Source: Spirochaetales bacterium
GTDB taxonomy: Bacteria > Spirochaetota > Spirochaetia > SZUA-6
Assembly: GCA_003233545.1 (NCBI GenBank)
Contig: QILZ01000187.1
Location: 1 to 10,015, forward strand
Length of the DNA stretch: 10,015 bases
Reading direction: 5' to 3'
Shown here one piece after another: positions 6,687-10,015 of the stretch (positions are counted from its first letter, which is position 1; each line of letters begins with the position of its first letter). The position numbers and the translations under genes are program-made. The notes under the pieces are model-generated. The model was given only the letters and a program-made list of their open reading frames with translations, had not been told where the DNA came from and did not search any database.

Positions 6687-7235
6687 TTAGCCAAGAAAAA
6701 CTTGCCCTGCATTATCTATGACAAGAATTGTTTTGCATTCCGAACACCGGAAACGTCCTGGTTTAGTAGCTTTAAGTTTTTTACCGCAGATGGGACATTT
6801 GAATATCTTTGGAAAGGGGCCTTCTTTTCCGGCTTCTTTTTTCTGACTGAAGAAACCGATCGCCTCTTCTAAATTCTCCTTGATATTAAAAAACTGTGAA
6901 AATCCTAAAAGCTGAAAAACCTCGTAAACCTTGGGCTGGATCTCGAGAAGCACAAGATCTCCGCCTCTTGGTTTTACCGCTTTTAAAAACGCTGTAAACG
7001 ACCCGATACCCGTACTCGAAACATAATTAAGGCTGCCGCAGTGAAAAATCAATCTTATAAACCCGGCTTCGATTGCCTTTGCAACCCTCTTTTGAAAATA
7101 ATTCGAATTATATGTATCTATATATCCTGTCAGATATAGTACAAGACACCCATCAACATCATCAACCTTCTGTAACCTTATTTTTAGACTGTCATCTTTC
7201 TCATCATCAAAACCCGGTACAATATTATTATTCAT
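6687..7235 (-). CDS. STAS-domain (anti-sigma antagonist-like) protein with C-terminal zinc ribbon
   Basis: This 182-residue protein is a two-domain fusion. Residues about 15-125 form a STAS domain like SpoIIAA/RsbV: LVLYLTGYIDTYNSNYF, then IRLIFHCGSLNYVSSTGIGSF, then a C-terminal helix ending LLGFSQFFNIKENLEEA. In VSSTGIG, Ser74 aligns with the serine phosphorylated in SpoIIAA, while the preceding Asp is replaced by Ser73. Residues 147-167 form a compact zinc ribbon, CPIC-x13-CSEC (Cys147, Cys150, Cys164, Cys167), after a Lys/Pro-rich linker. The family would predict partner switching with an HPK-like kinase or phosphatase, but none is in the window. AAAGGGG lies 4 nt before the ATG, and a near-consensus promoter is upstream. 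It may be read through into the ybjN-pspA cluster 78 bp downstream. The role of the zinc ribbon is unknown. Confidence 0.88.
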   Translation of the reverse strand: MNNNIVPGFDDEKDDSLKIRLQKVDDVDGCLVLYLTGYIDTYNSNYFQKRVAKAIEAGFIRLIFHCGSLNYVSSTGIGSFTAFLKAVKPRGGDLVLLEIQPKVYEVFQLLGFSQFFNIKENLEEAIGFFSQKKEAGKEGPFPKIFKCPICGKKLKATKPGRFRCSECKTILVIDNAGQVFLG

Positions 7236-7298
7236 GATGCCCCTTTAAATGATAGGTTTTCGCTCCTCCGAAGAAGAAGTCCATACACATTTTAATAT

Positions 7299-7325
7299 AT
7301 TATAAAGTTTACCACGATTTGTCAA
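7299..7325 (-). promoter_or_regulatory. Near-consensus promoter for the STAS-zinc ribbon gene
   Basis: On the minus strand a perfect TTGACA (7325-7320) is followed after 15 bp by a perfect TATAAT (7304-7299). A TAATAT two bases further on gives a 17-bp spacer. Transcription would begin near 7291, leaving a leader of about 55 nt that holds a GGAGGAG at 7262-7268, too far from the ATG to serve it, plus a closer AAAGGGG. Confidence 0.7.
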
Positions 7326-7342
7326 ACAATTCTATAAAAATA

Positions 7343-8095
7343 TTAGAATCTTATCCCTCCGTGTATCGGCAGTATTGCCCCGTTTATATAGTCTCCTGAA
7401 GAACTTACAAGATACCGGACAAGCTCCGCAATCTCGCCGGGTTCGCCGAATCTGCCTGCCGGAATATCAGCAGAGATCTTTTCGATATCAGCGGAACTAT
7501 ACTGACCGGTTTTAATAAATCCGGGCGCAATTACATTGCATGTAATGCCGTTAAAGACCAGTGCGACGGATTTAGCAAGTACTCCGAGTGCAGTTTTAAC
7601 AGCAGAGTATGCAGAAGTCGTTTTGTATCCCTGAATTATCTCCGTACCGGTACCTCCGAAAAGTATAAACCTGCCGTACTTTTTTTTAACCATAGACGGT
7701 AAACAGAACGTTATCAGCATTGCCGGAAGAACGTAGTTAAGTTCCGCCATTTTTCTCCATACGGTGCTATCCGTATCCGCCATGCTGTTCTTTAAAAAGG
7801 GACCGAAAACAATTACTACGATATCGAATGGCATAAAAGGTTTAATTTCATCGAGCAGATCTTCCGCTTTCTCAATTTTCTTAAGAATTCCCCGGGCGGT
7901 TTCCCCTTTATCCGCAATAGCCCTGCATAGACTGTCAAGCTTACCCTTATCATGCCCGCCATGAATTGTCAGTTCTATCCCTTCATCGGCTAAAGAAAGG
8001 CATATAGCCCTGCCTATATCGCCGGTTCCCCCGACAACCAGGGCCTTTCGTTTTTTAGCTGCGTTCCCGGGCAATCCCATTATTCGGGTTTCCAT
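7343..8095 (-). CDS. Atypical short-chain dehydrogenase/reductase (SDR) family protein
   Basis: This 250-residue protein has the Rossmann fold of SDR enzymes, starting with the nucleotide-binding VVGGTGDIGRAI (Gly22-Gly28). Tyr163 and Lys167 form the catalytic YSAVK, Asn120 matches the structural Asn, and the C-terminus carries a normal INGAILPIHGG. Two hallmarks are altered: the usual NNAG is VFGP (96-99), and the catalytic Ser expected about 13 residues before Tyr163 is replaced by Gly150, flanked by Thr149 and Thr151. The enzyme may therefore use a Thr or have lost normal activity. The substrate is unknown. The ATG at 8095 overlaps the upstream gene by 16 bp and has GGGAG 12 nt away. A second ATG at 8080 makes a TAATG overlap with the upstream stop and is an equally possible, translationally coupled start. 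Confidence 0.9.
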   Translation of the reverse strand: METRIMGLPGNAAKKRKALVVGGTGDIGRAICLSLADEGIELTIHGGHDKGKLDSLCRAIADKGETARGILKKIEKAEDLLDEIKPFMPFDIVVIVFGPFLKNSMADTDSTVWRKMAELNYVLPAMLITFCLPSMVKKKYGRFILFGGTGTEIIQGYKTTSAYSAVKTALGVLAKSVALVFNGITCNVIAPGFIKTGQYSSADIEKISADIPAGRFGEPGEIAELVRYLVSSSGDYINGAILPIHGGIRF

Positions 8096-8739
8096 GCTGC
8101 TGTAACGCTCCCGTAGTTTAAAAAACTCGAATCCTGAACACTTAAATTCCCCAGAGGCATTCTTAATACTCCCCTGTATTTAACATTCCATGATAATTGA
8201 TTACACTTCGACCGCAATCCCAGACTTACCGTATATTCCTCCCTGGATTTTTCAACATTCTTATATAAATTATAATTCGCCTTCATCCACGTATTAAATG
8301 CAAGGCCGGGCAGTATCTTATACACACCGAGTAATTTCCCGCCAAGGGTAAAATAATCTTTAACCTGATCATTTGTATCCGGGTCTGCAAAAGACACCCA
8401 GCGGGATAAAAAGTTTACACCCATTTTAAAACTGCTGCTGATTTTCCAGGATACTTCATTGTTCAGATTAAAGTAACTGTAATCTCCTGTTTTATTGTAG
8501 TAATCCTTAACGGAATACTTTAAAAGAACAGCATACCACAATTTATTGCTGAAATGTTCTTTTAATCTTACCGATACACTATTCCGTATAGAAGACGGTA
8601 AAAGGTAATCTTCGATTTCATCCTCATCGGATCCCTGCAGTATCTCATACTTTGTCGTTATCTCCGGGTAATCAAGAGCGGAGAGAAAACCCGTACATGC
8701 AAAAGAAAACAGCAGAACGCTGTAATAATATTTTATCAT
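8080..8739 (-). CDS. Probable outer-membrane beta-barrel protein, unknown function
   Basis: This 219-residue protein has a signal peptide (MIKYYYSVLLFSFACTGFLSA, cleavage likely after SALD or just before). The mature part consists of repeated stretches with alternating hydrophobic and polar residues and many aromatics, such as KLWYAVLLKYSVKDYY, YSYFNLNNEVSWKISSS, TWMKANYNLYKN and LSWNVKYRGVLRM. This pattern suggests an antiparallel beta-barrel or other surface-exposed beta protein, ending in WKPE. I do not recognise a named family, and there is no lipobox Cys at the signal cleavage. It starts 41 bp after the P-loop gene with no strong ribosome site, and its stop overlaps the SDR start, so the two genes are co-expressed. 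An SDR coupled to an envelope protein is an odd pairing with no obvious pathway. Confidence 0.75.
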   Translation of the reverse strand: MIKYYYSVLLFSFACTGFLSALDYPEITTKYEILQGSDEDEIEDYLLPSSIRNSVSVRLKEHFSNKLWYAVLLKYSVKDYYNKTGDYSYFNLNNEVSWKISSSFKMGVNFLSRWVSFADPDTNDQVKDYFTLGGKLLGVYKILPGLAFNTWMKANYNLYKNVEKSREEYTVSLGLRSKCNQLSWNVKYRGVLRMPLGNLSVQDSSFLNYGSVTAAWKPE

Positions 8740-8780
8740 ACCTATTTTATCGGTATAAATATATCTTTATTATATTAAAA

Positions 8781-9491
8781 TTATTTATATAATTTCCACA
8801 GATGATCGAGAACCTTCTTTAATCGTGCACCAAGCCGTTCACCGCCTGCGGTTGTAACATCATCATTATTCTTAAATACGGAATAGGGAACCCTTACATC
8901 ATGTATTGTAAGATAATCAGGATCATTTCCGGAAATCTCCTCCCAATCACTCCCCTTGTAGAGCCTGGCAAGCTTTTCATCGGGGAGTGCATGTTCCAGA
9001 ATGCTGTAAGGCCTTTCGGGATTAAATCTTTTTCTATTCTTTCTCATCGATTCTTCGAATGAAACATCGATATACAAAACAGCGGAATTTACAAGCATCT
9101 CTTTAGAAAACTGTCTAAAGGCCTCTTTATAACCTCCGTGTTCGCTCCCCCTGGAAAATTCAATAATAAATGTGGAAATCTCCGATTCACGGGACACTTT
9201 TAGATAATCCAGTTCGAGCTTTTTAATAAGGACACACCACAGATAGCTGTATTTAAAGTATCCGTTTTTATCCGTGTGCAGCCTTGGCTTATCCATATCC
9301 GAAAGGATTTTGTCTTCTTCGAACCAGCTCCATATAATGGGAAAATCATCCAGCTCTGTAAAATCACCTATATGTAAATGAGCCTTTCTTTCTATAATCG
9401 GTACCTTTTTTAAATAGTCTATAACTTCACTTTTCCCGGCCGCAGGCCTGCCGATCAAGAAAAGTTTCCTAAAAACATTGTCGATTCCCAT
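8781..9491 (-). CDS. P-loop NTPase / kinase-like protein, unknown substrate
   Basis: This 236-residue protein opens with a clear Walker A motif, GRPAAGKS (Gly14-Ser21), right after a hydrophobic strand (KLFLIG), as in nucleoside and other small-molecule kinases. HIGDF near residue 40 and DDFP follow. FIIEFSRG near residue 109 could provide the Walker B-like strand, and an Arg-rich segment MRKNRKRFNPERPYS resembles an adenylate-kinase-type lid. The motif order fits a P-loop kinase, but I cannot name the substrate. The start at 9491 is supported by AGGAGA about 8 nt upstream and by Walker A at residue 14. It lies 18 bp after the stop of the sugar ABC permease remnant, so it was probably the last gene of that transporter operon. 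That suggests, without proving, a link to carbohydrate or nucleoside metabolism. Confidence 0.82.
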   Translation of the reverse strand: MGIDNVFRKLFLIGRPAAGKSEVIDYLKKVPIIERKAHLHIGDFTELDDFPIIWSWFEEDKILSDMDKPRLHTDKNGYFKYSYLWCVLIKKLELDYLKVSRESEISTFIIEFSRGSEHGGYKEAFRQFSKEMLVNSAVLYIDVSFEESMRKNRKRFNPERPYSILEHALPDEKLARLYKGSDWEEISGNDPDYLTIHDVRVPYSVFKNNDDVTTAGGERLGARLKKVLDHLWKLYK

Positions 9492-9509
9492 TCTATTGTT
9501 CTCCTGTCT

Positions 9510-9752
9510 TTATTTTATACCCGAGTTTATAAAACTCTGAATAAAACGTTTCTGAAAAAGCAAAAAAGCAAAAAACAGGGGCGCAATAACGATAATCGTA
9601 GCGGCTGCCAAAAGCGACCACTGTGCACCTATTTCGCCTAACTGCGTAAACCTGACAAGGCCGGCTGTTAAGGGCCTCGCCTTTGATGAATTTGTTATAA
9701 TAAGCGGCCATAAAAACTCATTCCAATGCCATGTAATAGATGAAAGTCCAAA
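9510..9752 (-). pseudogene. C-terminal remnant of a MalG-type sugar ABC transporter permease
   Basis: Read on the minus strand, 80 codons ending at a TAA (9512-9510) give the end of a carbohydrate ABC permease: ITWHWNEFLWPLI, then a polar loop, RFTQLGEIGAQWSLLAAA, a hydrophobic helix (IIVIAPLFFAFLLFQ) and the typical FQKRFIQSFINSGIK tail. Full-length family members have roughly 270-300 residues, so most of the gene, including the ATP-binding-subunit contact loop and the first helices, is gone. Upstream of about 9752 the frame stays open but loses all resemblance to a permease and has no start codon. Another frame, beginning at the ATG at 9808, runs in instead. The remnant is therefore a broken gene left by an internal deletion, or an assembly error. 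Confidence 0.8.
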
Positions 9753-9808
9753 GGTAAAACTCCGATAAATAGGACAAACCCTAAAGCTATCAGAACTTTT
9801 TTTGTCAT
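9695..9808 (-). pseudogene. Truncated 5' end of a transport gene joined to the permease remnant
   Basis: An ATG at 9808 with an excellent GGGAGGA ribosome site starts a hydrophobic N-terminus, MTKKVLIALGFVLFIGVLP, typical of a signal peptide or first membrane helix. After about residue 19 it runs into the permease sequence in the wrong frame and stops after 37 residues. It may be the start of a substrate-binding protein or of a permease. It follows the regulator stop by 26 bp. The junction lies near 9740-9760. The short product is unlikely to be functional. Confidence 0.6.
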
Positions 9809-9834
9809 CTCTTTCCTCCCTAAATATATTTTTT

Positions 9835-10015
9835 TTAAGAGAACAGGAGCTTATACTCCTCTCTTTTCTCTTCCAGATCCTTTAAATAACTGTTAATCAT
9901 CTCTCCTCCCGCAAGCTCGACGGCAAGGAGCACTAAATTAGCAAAAGCCATGGGAACTGCCATGGAATTCTTAAACTCGATCTCTCCCCTGTTTATATAA
10001 ATTACCCGGTCAGAA
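9835..10015 (-). CDS. C-terminus of a probable SIS-domain (MurR/RpiR-like) transcriptional regulator, partial
   Basis: An open frame enters from the right edge and stops at 9837-9835, giving 59 C-terminal residues. They read SDRVIYINRGEIEFKNSMAV, then a hydrophobic helix (PMAFANLVLLAVELAGGE) and a charged final helix (YLKDLEEKREEYKLL). The order strand, F-x-N/S-S motif, long hydrophobic helix, then Glu/Lys-rich helix resembles the end of SIS domains in RpiR-type sugar regulators. The DNA-binding N-terminus is outside the window, so the assignment is tentative. It directly precedes the broken transporter genes on the same strand, which fits a local sugar-operon regulator. An internal ATG at 9900 with GGAGGAGAG is not likely to be the true start because the frame is open and coding-like upstream. 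Confidence 0.55.
   Translation of the reverse strand, partial: SDRVIYINRGEIEFKNSMAVPMAFANLVLLAVELAGGEMINSYLKDLEEKREEYKLLFS

Noticed and set aside
6660..6688. Hairpin TGTATAA/TTATACA followed by seven T's on the plus strand
   Set aside because: It resembles a terminator only for rightward transcription, where there is no gene; on the minus strand it has no T-tract, and the stem is AT-only, so it was not called.
7326..7346. ATTCTA/TAGAAT inverted repeat just after the SDR stop
   Set aside because: The stem is 6 bp, almost all AT, without a clean T-run; too weak to call a terminator.
9493..9711. Minus-strand frame starting MAAYYNKF
   Set aside because: It is the permease remnant read in the wrong frame; the neighbouring frame gives an unmistakable permease C-terminus.

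Overview
The window reads as a dense chromosomal segment of a moderately AT-rich bacterium with short intergenic gaps. A probable outer-membrane beta-barrel protein with a signal peptide points to a diderm cell. A predicted Na+-pumping pyrophosphatase fits an anaerobic or energy-limited lifestyle. The gene mix suggests Spirochaetota, but that is an inference from general familiarity and is not proven by any sequence here.

Layout, left to right. (1) 1-536, minus strand: the N-terminal part of a membrane protein that continues beyond the left edge. (2) 766-3066, plus strand: a membrane pyrophosphatase (hppA) with its own promoter, closed by a strong, nearly symmetrical terminator at 3099-3129. 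(3) 3173-4865, plus strand: an apparent four-gene operon of single-domain response regulator, ECF sigma factor, zinc-finger membrane anti-sigma factor and UPF0145/YbjQ protein, with start/stop junctions of 1 bp and -4 bp in the last three. (4) 4887-6608, minus strand and convergent with the sigma operon: a YbjN-domain protein, a PspA/IM30 envelope-stress protein, and a winged-helix regulator with a degenerate receiver that appears to start at a CTG overlapping the pspA stop. (5) 6687-7235, minus strand: a STAS (anti-sigma antagonist-like) domain fused to a zinc ribbon, behind a near-consensus promoter. (6) 7343-9491, minus strand: an atypical short-chain dehydrogenase, an overlapping outer-membrane-type protein and a P-loop kinase-like protein. 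(7) 9510-10015, minus strand: the wreck of a sugar ABC-transporter locus. About 80 C-terminal residues of a MalG-type permease are joined out of frame to the start of another coding sequence, just downstream of the C-terminus of a probable SIS-domain (RpiR-like) regulator.

Regions 3 to 5 form a regulatory and envelope-stress neighbourhood. It combines an ECF sigma with a membrane-bound anti-sigma, a phospho-receiver, a STAS antagonist-like protein, PspA with a YbjN partner, and a pseudo-response regulator. The most unusual points are the CTG-initiated pseudo-receiver regulator, the STAS-zinc ribbon fusion, the deletion scar in the sugar transporter, and two genes whose best promoters sit almost on their start codons, suggesting leaderless mRNAs.
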